Assembly: GCF_000243255.1 (NCBI RefSeq)
Contig: NZ_CM001436.1
Coordinates: 532,077-596,076, forward strand
Origin: Methanoplanus limicola DSM 2279
GTDB lineage: Archaea; Halobacteriota; Methanomicrobia; Methanomicrobiales; Methanomicrobiaceae
DNA length: 64,000 bases
Direction: 5' to 3'
Shown here: positions 24,713 to 33,271 of the stretch, piece by piece
How positions within the stretch are numbered: the first letter of the stretch is position 1
How the letters are laid out: each line of letters starts with the position of its first letter
Notes under the pieces: model-generated
Told to the model about the DNA's origin: nothing
Database searches by the model: none
What the model saw: the letters and a program-made list of their open reading frames with translations, nothing else
Made by a program: the position numbers and the translations under genes

Positions 24713-25546
24713 ATTTCAATAAACAGGATATATTCAGATAATGCCGGATTAAAAGAGGTATTAATCGTAGAGAACGATGATGTAATTGCCTCCCTTATTG
24801 AGAGATTTCTCAACCAGAAGGATTATCTTGTAATTGATAAGGTTTCAAAAGGTGAGGATGCCATTAAGAAAGCAATCAGGCATCTGCCGAAGATTATTAT
24901 AATGGATGTAAATCTTGATGGGAATATAAACGGAATTACAGCGACAAAATATATCACATCACTCTTCAATATCCCGGTAATTTTCATCTCCGGAGATAAC
25001 ATCATGAAACTACCGGATGATGTTGCATCAGCAGGTGCTGCATGCCTCCTCTCAAAGCCGTTCGGTGCCGGAGATCTCTGCGTCAATATTGAGATTGCAC
25101 TTAAAAATGATGCACTGCTGAAAAAATCCAATAATTTTGCGTATAACAAGACCGGAATTCTGGCATGCCAGTCTATATCAGAACTTGACGCCTATTTCCT
25201 GCTGGATGATATGGGCAGAATAATATTTATGAATCCCTATGCGGAGCACCTGATTAATCAGGATGAGAGCCGGGTGCTGATGAATTCGATAAATAAATTC
25301 ATTCTCTTCTATGACACAAAAACGCATGAGCCGATACTGGATACATATATGAATGTGGTCAGGGAGAGTATACTCTTTGGCGGAAAGACAAATATCGCTA
25401 TTAAGACAACCAAAAACGGATATAAACACGCCAGTGTGAGATCTATGGTGGTCAATGATCCGTTTGGGAATAAGGTAGGGACATTTTTTAAAATCCACTT
25501 CAAGTCAAAAGGCGAGATTGACGTAACCGGTTCTAAGAAACGCTGA
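24713..25546 (+). CDS. Response regulator receiver + PAS-like protein with no canonical start codon
   Basis: The frame is open from 24647 to 25546. It encodes a receiver domain, EVLIVENDDVIASLIERFL, then KIIIMDVNLDGNING (phospho-Asp), FISGDN (Thr/Ser switch) and LLSKPFGA (Lys), followed by a PAS-like region (YFLLDDMGRIIFMNPYAEHLINQ). The first ATG (24902) encodes the Met beside the phospho-acceptor Asp, so it cannot be the true start. No ATG, GTG or TTG lies upstream in frame. I place the start provisionally at ATT 24713, behind AAGGACGGGG. The alternative is a decayed start. No output DNA-binding domain and no kinase gene next to it. Confidence 0.65.
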   Translation: MSINRIYSDNAGLKEVLIVENDDVIASLIERFLNQKDYLVIDKVSKGEDAIKKAIRHLPKIIIMDVNLDGNINGITATKYITSLFNIPVIFISGDNIMKLPDDVASAGAACLLSKPFGAGDLCVNIEIALKNDALLKKSNNFAYNKTGILACQSISELDAYFLLDDMGRIIFMNPYAEHLINQDESRVLMNSINKFILFYDTKTHEPILDTYMNVVRESILFGGKTNIAIKTTKNGYKHASVRSMVVNDPFGNKVGTFFKIHFKSKGEIDVTGSKKR

Positions 25547-25696
25547 CCACCTGACAATTCTCAGTTTCCGGCAGGAAGGTCCTATCATAATCCAGGGATA
25601 GTTCAGAGATAATACGCCGCCGGAGAAATATCCGGACGGGATGATACCCATCCGGAAATCACCAGGTTAAAATATAATATTTTCTTTCCCGACCAC

Positions 25697-26809
25697 TTAT
25701 GCCCTTGTTACAACAGTAAGTATATCCCCGTCACAGAGTTCATGCGGAAGACCTACACGCTGGGCATCGTGCTTTACTGAGTCACCCCATACCTTGGCAT
25801 ACCTGAACTTCTCCACAAAATCCCGGTGGAGTTTGTTGCATACCGATTCTACGGTTGCCGGTTCTCTGATAATTAAAGGCTCTTCCATATCTGCCTTTCC
25901 TCCTACCGGTTTTAAGTAGATCCTGATAAAGCCGAGGTTGTCATAGATCGAATCCTTCAATTCTTCGACATTATATCCGCTGTGGGCTGAGATCATAACC
26001 GGCGGAAGGCCAAACCTCTCTGTGACGTCTGCGTCAATCTCCTTTCTGGTCTCAGCGTCAACGAGATCGATCTTATTGATTGAGAAGAAGGCGGGGATAT
26101 AGACGCGGTTGCCAAACATGGCATCTATGAAGTCGTCCTGATCTACACTGCCTCTGACAAGTACGTCAGCATTCATTATCTTGTTCTCTGCAAGGATTGC
26201 CCTGATTTCACCAAGGTCAAGATCGGAGTTGCCCACCGAGTTGAACCTGATTCCACCGCTTGAGGTCTTTTTGATTGTAATATCAGGTTTTTCCTTGTTG
26301 AGTCTTATCCCTGCATCATACAGTTCCTTTATAAGGACATTGACATGCTTTTCATTGTACACATCGCCGAGAAGAAGGATTAGATCTGCACCTCTTACAA
26401 CCGCAATTACCTCTTTTCCGCGGCCTTTGCCCATCGCAGCACCGGCGATAAGTCCGGGGATATCAAGAATCTGAATATTTGCCCCTTTATGCTCCATCGC
26501 ACCCGGAATTACGGAAACTGTGGTGAAGGCGTAACCCGCGGTTTCACTCTCAGTGCCTGTAAGTTTGTTCAGGAGTGTTGACTTTCCGACTGAAGGAAAA
26601 CCAACCAGGACGACTGTACCGTCACCTGATTTCTTTACATTATATCCTTCGCCGCCTCCGGACGATGCCATTGCCCTTGTGACGGCATCATCCCTGAGCC
26701 GTGCAACCTTTGCCTTCAGGCGGCCGATATGGTGTGATGTCGCTTTATTGTATTTTGTATTTTTAATTTCATCCTCTATTTCCCGTATCTGCTCCTCAAT
26801 TGAAGACAT
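25697..26809 (-). CDS. DRG-family GTP-binding protein
   Basis: A 370-aa developmentally-regulated GTPase. G1 is GFPSVGKSTLL near residue 70, G3 is DIPGLI, G4 is NKID near residue 246, and the C-terminal TGS domain spans about residues 295-370 (IRIYLKPVGG to DILTVVTRA). The N-terminal helix SIEEQIREIEDEIKNTKYNKATSHHIGRLKAKVARLR is the family signature. DRG proteins bind translating ribosomes in eukaryotes; the archaeal role is inferred. Single gene, normal length. Confidence 0.96.
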   Translation of the reverse strand: MSSIEEQIREIEDEIKNTKYNKATSHHIGRLKAKVARLRDDAVTRAMASSGGGEGYNVKKSGDGTVVLVGFPSVGKSTLLNKLTGTESETAGYAFTTVSVIPGAMEHKGANIQILDIPGLIAGAAMGKGRGKEVIAVVRGADLILLLGDVYNEKHVNVLIKELYDAGIRLNKEKPDITIKKTSSGGIRFNSVGNSDLDLGEIRAILAENKIMNADVLVRGSVDQDDFIDAMFGNRVYIPAFFSINKIDLVDAETRKEIDADVTERFGLPPVMISAHSGYNVEELKDSIYDNLGFIRIYLKPVGGKADMEEPLIIREPATVESVCNKLHRDFVEKFRYAKVWGDSVKHDAQRVGLPHELCDGDILTVVTRA

Positions 26810-27078
26810 AATTCTGGTTATTATGGGACAGGAAAATACTTAATAGGATGGATGAAGGATGCAGTTATTTACCGGAGATGTGATGAGGCCACATGACAAA
26901 TGCGGGCAATATAGACCAAAATTTAAATAAATTGATTAAATTGGGCTTTTCCGCCAGGCAGCATAATTTTTGGTTTTATGAGATATATCGGAGGTTGTGG
27001 TGCGCTGTTATGAATGTGGATGACAAAAAATAATATGCTACCAAAAAAAAGGGCTGTATAAACTATCTGACGGAATCA

Positions 27079-28008
27079 TCATATTCCGGTTAAGAACTTA
27101 GTGCCATTGAAATGAATCATATGTTCAGGGCTGTCAGAGATCCAGACCTCAGTCTCCCAGGCGATATCTGATATATACCGTCTGAATGTCTTCTGATCAG
27201 GAAAAGCTGTCATGTATATCTTCAGGCTGTCATGACCAGTTAATGCTTCATCTATCTCGGTTATCCTCTTGGGCGTCATTGGTCCGTGTGAAGTGACAGC
27301 CTCAATTAAGAATAACAGATTCCTCTTCTCTTCATAATATACGACATCGGGGAGATTTTCATGTTTTTTTACAGGGAATTTCAGTCTCCGGATCAGAACT
27401 TCATTCAGATAAAGCATTTTATCCGAAGTGTCACCGACATAGAGAAGTTCTGCATCGCTGAAAAATTCCGGCTTTAACTTCTGAATGATATCAATCTGAA
27501 GCTGATTGTGTTTTCCGGGAGAAAACTTCAGTTCCACACCCTCAGTGTTTACCGTTAACTGGTGCTTTCGTCTTCTTTTATTATAGGCATCAACAAGACT
27601 GCCATTATTTAAGATGAAGTCATCCACAGAAGTCTCAAATTCATCTGTACCATAACTATGAAGAACATTCAGCAGATCTCTGGTTGCGGCATAATCTGTC
27701 TTTGGGCTGTTTGTCGGTCTTTTTGGGTCATCAATATTTTTAATCAGCAGACCGGCCTGTTCAAACTGATGAATTGTCTGTCTTCTGATAGTTTCTCTTG
27801 AATTTTCTGCATAATCTACATTATAATTTTCCCGGATGAAATTCATAATATCATGAATTATTATTGATCTCTGAACGGCTTTGCCCCAGTCTGATCCCTC
27901 TTTCAAACCAACAATTGCAAGAAGGGTAAGTGCAGATCTATCATTTAACTGTGCCTTTGGAATACCCAGTTTATTCAGTATCTCAAGTGCTTCATCAGTC
28001 TTTGCCAT
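27079..28008 (-). CDS. BsuBI/PstI-family type II restriction endonuclease
   Basis: A 309-aa protein. RDLLNVLHSYGT, LTVNTEGVELKFSPGKHN and the C-terminal block PDVVYYEEKRNLLFLIEAVTSHGPMTPKRI, containing the PD...E-x-K-like nuclease core, match the BsuBI/PstI family (PF06616), whose characterised members cut CTGCAG. Specificity here is inferred from family. It starts 4 bp after the methyltransferase gene on the same strand. Codon use is more A/T-rich than the neighbouring DRG gene. Confidence 0.88.
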   Translation of the reverse strand: MAKTDEALEILNKLGIPKAQLNDRSALTLLAIVGLKEGSDWGKAVQRSIIIHDIMNFIRENYNVDYAENSRETIRRQTIHQFEQAGLLIKNIDDPKRPTNSPKTDYAATRDLLNVLHSYGTDEFETSVDDFILNNGSLVDAYNKRRRKHQLTVNTEGVELKFSPGKHNQLQIDIIQKLKPEFFSDAELLYVGDTSDKMLYLNEVLIRRLKFPVKKHENLPDVVYYEEKRNLLFLIEAVTSHGPMTPKRITEIDEALTGHDSLKIYMTAFPDQKTFRRYISDIAWETEVWISDSPEHMIHFNGTKFLTGI

Positions 28009-28012
28009 TGTA

Positions 28013-29692
28013 TTAACTCCTGTATTTCAGGCATTTAATCAGATCATTATCAATACCAAGGATATTTCCAACAATCTCATCCGGATTTGCGGATGAAACC
28101 TCCGTTAAATCCCGGAATTTTGATCCTATATCAGTTATAAAAGAGATATCCGGAACTGGAAGAATATTAATTTCTGACGCATTCACCTGGGTATTCCCGT
28201 TCATTGCCCTGAAATAGAGATCTATTAATTTTGTATTCAGGAAGGCAGTCAGGCCGAATGTCTCATCCTCAGAGAGAAAACCTTTTGGCCGGTGAATGTA
28301 ATTCAGATGGTTTTCAAAACCGATCATCTCATAATTACTGAAATCTTCTTTGAGGAAAGGTGTTGCAGAGAGACGCCTCTTCTGTTCTTTGGAAGTAAAA
28401 CGCTTAATCAGGACGTAATTTTTCACAGGCAGAAGAATACCGGCAGTTGTTGAATTTACCTCAATGGCACAGGGTTTTTTTAACCCTTCAACAGGCCAGA
28501 TTATCTCTTTGCCCTGAAAATTCTGCATCCAGAGAAGAGGGGCATCTTTACCTTCAGAATAATTATCCCTCAGATTTTCTTTTGTCCTGAAATCAACCAC
28601 AGGGCCGGTTGACATCCTAAGCCCGAAATCACTCAGGGTGTATTTCCATGAATCCACAAGTTCAATTATCTTCAGTTCTGTTTCTGAAGTTGGAATCCGG
28701 ATAATGTTTTCATCAGCTCTGTTAAAGATCAAATCTCTGTAAGGCACTTCTATCTGATGACCGTCAGTGAAGAGATTGTCATATGAACTGCTTATAAGGG
28801 AGGAAGGGCACATTTCAGCCTTTGTTTTAACTGCATGAACTATTACATTCTCCTGAAGAATGGAATCATTCAAAAACCGGTTTTTTCTTGACTCAAAATT
28901 ATGTATCCGATCAATGCAGGTGTATTTAATAAACCAGTTCCTGACCTTTCTGTAATATAACCCTGAGCAGAAGCTTCTGGGTGTAATAAATACAATATCT
29001 CCGGAATCTTTCACCATATGGGCTGAAAGAGCCATGAAAAGACCATAAATATTCGGCTGACCTGACAGGAAATCCTTCATTATAAGAGCCTGAGAGGACT
29101 GTTTATTAATCTTGTAATATGGTGGATTGGAGATTACTGCATCGTAGCAGAAGAGATCTTTTTCCCGGAACAAAGAGCCTTTTTCAAGATATTGCTCATT
29201 ATGAAGTATAAAATCCTCATCAATGATATTAAACTGAAATCTGTGTCCTTCTGCCTGCAAAAAGTTCCGGCAGTTCTCCATAACCTGTTTCAAAGATGGA
29301 ATTACCAGAGGATCACACTCAAAGGCATCAACCCTGATATTCATCGGACTTTCTGCTTCATTCAGTATTCTCTGGCATACTGCTGAGAGCAGGTTTCCGG
29401 TTCCGGCTCCAGGGTCCATAAGAGAAAATTCAGCCATATCAGAGTTGTTATCACAACCGGAAATATTGCTTTTACCGGGATTAATATTGATAAATCCGGC
29501 CATGAACACTGCCGTCTCTTTGGGGGTGAAGATCTGTCCTATCTTCTTCCTCTCATCTATTGAAATTCCGGCTGAATGCTTTAAAGATAGATCTATAGCC
29601 AGATCAATCAGACTGAAAGAATCCTGATTATCATCCGGAACAGTTAAACCTGAATTTTTAAATCCTTCAGCCGGAGAATTCAGAGAGGACAT
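28013..29692 (-). CDS. Adenine-specific DNA methyltransferase of the PstI-like R-M system
   Basis: A 559-aa N6-adenine methyltransferase. Motif I SLMDPGAGTGNLLSA lies near residue 92 and motif IV VISNPPYYKIN near residue 190. The C-terminal half, with KRLSATPFLKEDFSN and NYIHRPKG, is a target-recognition region like that of M.PstI/BsuBI. It would protect CTGCAG sites from the companion nuclease. It is transcribed ahead of the endonuclease, the usual order for early protection. No controller protein gene is seen. Confidence 0.88.
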   Translation of the reverse strand: MSSLNSPAEGFKNSGLTVPDDNQDSFSLIDLAIDLSLKHSAGISIDERKKIGQIFTPKETAVFMAGFININPGKSNISGCDNNSDMAEFSLMDPGAGTGNLLSAVCQRILNEAESPMNIRVDAFECDPLVIPSLKQVMENCRNFLQAEGHRFQFNIIDEDFILHNEQYLEKGSLFREKDLFCYDAVISNPPYYKINKQSSQALIMKDFLSGQPNIYGLFMALSAHMVKDSGDIVFITPRSFCSGLYYRKVRNWFIKYTCIDRIHNFESRKNRFLNDSILQENVIVHAVKTKAEMCPSSLISSSYDNLFTDGHQIEVPYRDLIFNRADENIIRIPTSETELKIIELVDSWKYTLSDFGLRMSTGPVVDFRTKENLRDNYSEGKDAPLLWMQNFQGKEIIWPVEGLKKPCAIEVNSTTAGILLPVKNYVLIKRFTSKEQKRRLSATPFLKEDFSNYEMIGFENHLNYIHRPKGFLSEDETFGLTAFLNTKLIDLYFRAMNGNTQVNASEINILPVPDISFITDIGSKFRDLTEVSSANPDEIVGNILGIDNDLIKCLKYRS

Positions 29693-29854
29693 CTGTATTA
29701 ATATTGTACTCCGTTTTTAAAGATATTGGGTGTCGGGGAAAAAGAAATATTCCCAACACCCCATAAAACATAGGTAATATTGCAGATCAGATAAATTAAC
29801 AAAGCAACACCTAAAAAATATATTAATTGGTATTCATCAGTGCAATTGCAGACA

Positions 29855-30064
29855 TTAAATCATCCTGAAATGTCTAAAAGCTTCAATTATCAAGTCTCTT
29901 TTTTCCGGGGGGCATGAATATTTCCTTTTATTTGAGTCAATTCTATTTGGTGCCTTCCTTAATTCCAAACCTACATCCTCTTTAATGTTCGCAATCCAAC
30001 ATGTTTTAACGGAAATTCCATAATTTTTTTTAACCCAATCCATAATTTGCTTATATGTTGCCAT
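29855..30064 (-). CDS. Small conserved protein of unknown function
   Basis: A 69-aa protein, MATYKQIMDWVKKNYG, SVKTCWIANIKEDVGLELRKAPNR and CPPEKRDLIIEAFRHFRMI. I recognise the pattern as a widespread small hypothetical family but know no function. It is helical, basic and without membrane segments. It lies 162 bp upstream of the methyltransferase gene on the same strand and may share its transcript. Confidence 0.65.
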   Translation of the reverse strand: MATYKQIMDWVKKNYGISVKTCWIANIKEDVGLELRKAPNRIDSNKRKYSCPPEKRDLIIEAFRHFRMI

Positions 30065-30488
30065 AATTATTACAAAAACATGCTATAATATATAATTATT
30101 CATCACAGGCGGCACAGTCGGGTTTTCAGTGATGCCTAAACATAAAACTAATTTCTCTGGCCCTAAATCAATAAAAAAGGGACCTGTAAATATGAACAAT
30201 CTCCCATCACTGGATTTTCAGACAGTGCCCCACTGGAACAACCAGATCAGAAAACAAATGCCACATGATAATCCGTTTCCCGCCATTAACTTTGGACAAT
30301 GATCATTCTGACAACAGGGATTCCTTTCCGGTAAGTTTTGCCTCATCAGACTGCTGAATTAAAAACTGCCCGGACCAAAGATCAAACTCCAGGAAATACT
30401 AATATAAATTAATATCCAATGTTGAATTCACAACAAAAACTGAGAACTTTGCAGCAAAAATACAATGAAACCAGATGAGGAGAGAGAA
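30065..30488. other. Intergenic region upstream of the ImmA/IrrE gene
   Basis: No gene that I trust. A 36-codon ORF from ATG 30192 has weak support. TATA-like AATATAAATTAATAT near 30398-30412 could serve the ImmA/IrrE gene. Confidence 0.4.
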
Positions 30489-31652
30489 ATGGAGACTATC
30501 ATAAAGGGTGAAATGATTAAGTGGGCAAGAGAAAGGGCCGGACTGTCCATAGAAGAACTGGCAGAGAAACTTAAAACGAACACAGATAAAGTCAAAAAAT
30601 GGGAATCCGGAGAGCTTGCAATAACAGTAGCAAAAGCCAGATCCCTCTCAAAGATATCACTCGTCCCCTATGGTCTCCTATTTGCAGACAATCCCCCGGA
30701 AGATGAACTTCCAATAGCAGATTTCAGGACACACGGTCTGGAAGACATAATAATACCAAGCGCCGAACTTCTTGAGACCATAAGCGATGCCAGACTTAAA
30801 CAGGAGTGGTATCGTGATTACCTAATCGCAGAAGATTCAGAACCCCTAAAATATATCGGGAAATATGACATAAATTCAGATCCAGAACTAACTGCAAAGA
30901 ATATTAAGAAAATTCTCAGAATTGATGAGGACGAATATCTGAAGTGCCGTGACTGGGAAAGGGCATTTGGTTACCTCCTAAACCATGCTGAGGATGCAGG
31001 AATTACCGTAATCGTCAACAGTTCACTCAAAAACAATACCCGCCGCCCCCTGGACGAAGAAGAATTCCGGGGATTTGTACTCTCAGACAGATATGCACCA
31101 ATTATCTTCATTAACGGCAGGGATGCAAAACCCGCCCGGACATTCACCCTGATCCATGAGATAGCGCACCTGTTAATAGGAGTCAGCGGAGTTCTGGACA
31201 ATACACTTGAAATTAACCATTCAGTCCCACAGGAGAGATGGTGTAACCAGGTTGCTGCTGAGTTCCTTACACCAAAAGAACGGTTCATAAGTATCTGGAA
31301 TAAAAAAGAGAGCATAGATAAAAATCTGGACAATATACGGCTCAGGCTTAAAGTCAGCAGGCTCGTATGTGTCTACCGTGCTTATCAACTGAACTTAATA
31401 AGCTGTGACGAGAAGCAGAAGTTATACTCAGAGGAAATAACCCGCATTGAGGCAATGAAAGAAAAGAGAAGGGAAGAGCATGGCGGACCAGACCCATATC
31501 TGCTGAGGAGGTTTAAAACCGGAAGAAACCTTGCTCTGGCTGTAATATCGGAAGTAAATTCCAACCGGATGCTCTACCGTGATGCCTTCAGGCTGCTCGG
31601 TATAAGAAATGCAGAGAGCCTTAAGGAATTTTCAGGAAGGCTGGGATATTGA
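30489..31652 (+). CDS. HTH + ImmA/IrrE metallopeptidase (antitoxin-like)
   Basis: A 387-aa protein from ATG 30489, chosen because AGGAGAGAG precedes it; an in-frame ATG at 30465 lacks such a site. The N-terminal 60 residues are an XRE helix-turn-helix (MIKWARERAGLSIEELAEKL). The middle carries the ImmA/IrrE zinc protease motif TFTLIHEIAHLLIG (HExxH) near residue 225, with WCNQVAAEFLTP after it. Such proteins cleave repressors or act as antitoxins. It is followed at once by a DUF4411 PIN-like gene, forming a two-gene module known from genomic surveys of toxin-antitoxin loci. Confidence 0.9.
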   Translation: METIIKGEMIKWARERAGLSIEELAEKLKTNTDKVKKWESGELAITVAKARSLSKISLVPYGLLFADNPPEDELPIADFRTHGLEDIIIPSAELLETISDARLKQEWYRDYLIAEDSEPLKYIGKYDINSDPELTAKNIKKILRIDEDEYLKCRDWERAFGYLLNHAEDAGITVIVNSSLKNNTRRPLDEEEFRGFVLSDRYAPIIFINGRDAKPARTFTLIHEIAHLLIGVSGVLDNTLEINHSVPQERWCNQVAAEFLTPKERFISIWNKKESIDKNLDNIRLRLKVSRLVCVYRAYQLNLISCDEKQKLYSEEITRIEAMKEKRREEHGGPDPYLLRRFKTGRNLALAVISEVNSNRMLYRDAFRLLGIRNAESLKEFSGRLGY

Positions 31653-31654
31653 AT

Positions 31655-32143
31655 ATGAAGTATCTGCTGGATTCAAATGTATTCATCGAAGCGAAGAACA
31701 GATACTATTCATTTAAAATTGCTCCGGGATTCTGGAACTGGCTGGAAATATTTACAGAAGAACAGTCTTTCCTGACAATACGCGAAGTCAGAAATGAGAT
31801 CACTGAAAATGATGATGAATTGAAGGAATGGATCTCAGAATTTCCTTTAAACTGCTTTATTGAAGCAGACCGGGAGATTCAGGATAAAATGAGAGAAGTT
31901 ACAAATTACGTAACAAACAACAGGAGATTCAGCCGCGAGAACAAAAACTTCTTCCTCTCAAGGGCCGATCCCTGGCTGATTGCTACTGCAATGACCGGCG
32001 ATTATGCTGTTGTAACCCATGAAGCAAAAGCAGGGCCGGGAACAAAAAAAGTGAAAATACCGAATATATCTGAGACATTTAATGTCGAGTACATAACAAT
32101 ATTTGACCTTATGAAAATTCAGAAAGTCAGCCTGAAAATATAA
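31655..32143 (+). CDS. DUF4411 PIN-like protein (probable toxin)
   Basis: A 162-aa PIN-superfamily protein: KYLLDSNVFIEAKNRYYSF at the N-terminus (Asp6), REVRNEI (Glu), and FLSRADPWLIATAMTGDYAVVTHE (Asp) near residue 108. This is the DUF4411 pattern, predicted to be an RNase. ATG 31655 lies just past the ImmA/IrrE stop (TGA at 31650-31652); a TTG at 31649 overlaps that stop. Tight coupling with the HTH-protease suggests a toxin held by the upstream protein. Confidence 0.88.
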   Translation: MKYLLDSNVFIEAKNRYYSFKIAPGFWNWLEIFTEEQSFLTIREVRNEITENDDELKEWISEFPLNCFIEADREIQDKMREVTNYVTNNRRFSRENKNFFLSRADPWLIATAMTGDYAVVTHEAKAGPGTKKVKIPNISETFNVEYITIFDLMKIQKVSLKI

Positions 32144-32396
32144 ATTACTACTCATTTATACCATCAGGAAACAGAACACCTGAAAAATTACAAACACACA
32201 GAAAACCTATTTATTGCCAACCAGAATCTTAGCAAAACATAAATCCACCCGGAAAATTAACAGATAAGTACTGCCAAAAAATAGAGAAGATGTTATTACC
32301 GGAAAAATCGACATTTAATAAATAAAAACCAAATAACGTAAAACCGGATAAAAGGGACCAGTAAAAAATTATCCGGGGATTTTTAAGGGTGCTTAA

Positions 32397-32702
32397 GTGA
32401 AACAGGTATTGTGGTGGCTTATAGCCGGTTCTAAAGGAGGAATAAACCGTGCCAGAATCATCATTGCCCTGCATAAAAGGCCATACAATGCCAACCAGCT
32501 GACACAGACACTTAGTCTGGACTATAAGACCATCCGCCACCATTTAGACGTCCTGAAAAAAAACAACCTCATCACACAGGTAGGAGAGGGATATGGCACC
32601 ATGTATTTTCTGTCAGAAGGATTAAACAAAAAATATGATGAGTTCATAGAAATCTGGAGACAAATTGATATTCCGGATGATAATTTGGGAGAAACAGAGT
32701 AA
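32397..32702 (+). CDS. Winged-helix transcriptional regulator
   Basis: A 101-aa protein starting at GTG 32397. GGINRARIIIALHKRPYNANQLTQTL then DYKTIRHHLDVLKKNNLITQVGEGYGTMY is an ArsR-like winged helix with the recognition helix at about residues 42-55. No metal-binding cysteines. It overlaps the following membrane protein gene by one base (TAATG) and probably regulates that pair. A similar fold is common in Methanomicrobia regulators next to membrane proteins. Confidence 0.85.
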   Translation: MKQVLWWLIAGSKGGINRARIIIALHKRPYNANQLTQTLSLDYKTIRHHLDVLKKNNLITQVGEGYGTMYFLSEGLNKKYDEFIEIWRQIDIPDDNLGETE

Positions 32703-33142
32703 TGAAAAATAACAGTATCATCTTAATAATTACCATCTCAGTGATTGCAATTCTGGTTGCAGGGTTTACCATTCCTTCATTTATTAAGATGCCCCACCAT
32801 GAAGCCAGTGAAAATCCGGAACAGCCGCAAAACACCGGAAACATGGAACCCCCAATAAAGGAAGAAAATATCCAGATAAAAACACTGATCTCATTCATAA
32901 ACCTCGGTCTGATAATCCCGCTCTTCATCATCTACGCCGGGATATACAGAAAAATAAAGAGTTCATTCACCCTTGGACTCATAGCAGTTATCATATCCCT
33001 GGGCATGTATGCCGTCACATCAAACCCGATAATCGTAACCCTCCTTGGCGGAATTCCGGGCTATGTAGGAATATTCCAGATAATCCCGGACCTCTGTGCA
33101 ACAGCAGCCCTCTTAATCCTCATCAGAATCAGCCTTGAATAA
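32702..33142 (+). CDS. Membrane protein paired with the winged-helix regulator
   Basis: A 146-aa protein with an N-terminal membrane helix (residues 5-25), an extracellular Pro/Glu-rich loop (MPHHEASENPEQPQNTGNMEPP) and about three more helices from residue 60. No recognised domain. The His/Glu loop could bind a ligand or metal; that is inference. It starts on the regulator stop codon. Confidence 0.7.
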   Translation: MKNNSIILIITISVIAILVAGFTIPSFIKMPHHEASENPEQPQNTGNMEPPIKEENIQIKTLISFINLGLIIPLFIIYAGIYRKIKSSFTLGLIAVIISLGMYAVTSNPIIVTLLGGIPGYVGIFQIIPDLCATAALLILIRISLE

Positions 33143-33271
33143 TCCTTTTTTTGCCGTTCTTTTTTATCACCCCATACGTAAATTTGGGTATGATTTGGGT
33201 GTAATCCGGAAGTGATTCCGGCATTTGGTTATCACTACTCCAAAGTACAACTCTATGCAGAGGAGAGAGAG

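Noticed and set aside
24902-24904. ATG at 24902 as start of the receiver protein
   Set aside because: It would remove the first half of the receiver domain, including the acidic pocket; the codon is the Met just before the phospho-acceptor Asp.
30192-30302. 36-codon ORF in the gap before the ImmA/IrrE gene
   Set aside because: Weak ribosome binding site and no sign of conservation visible from sequence alone.
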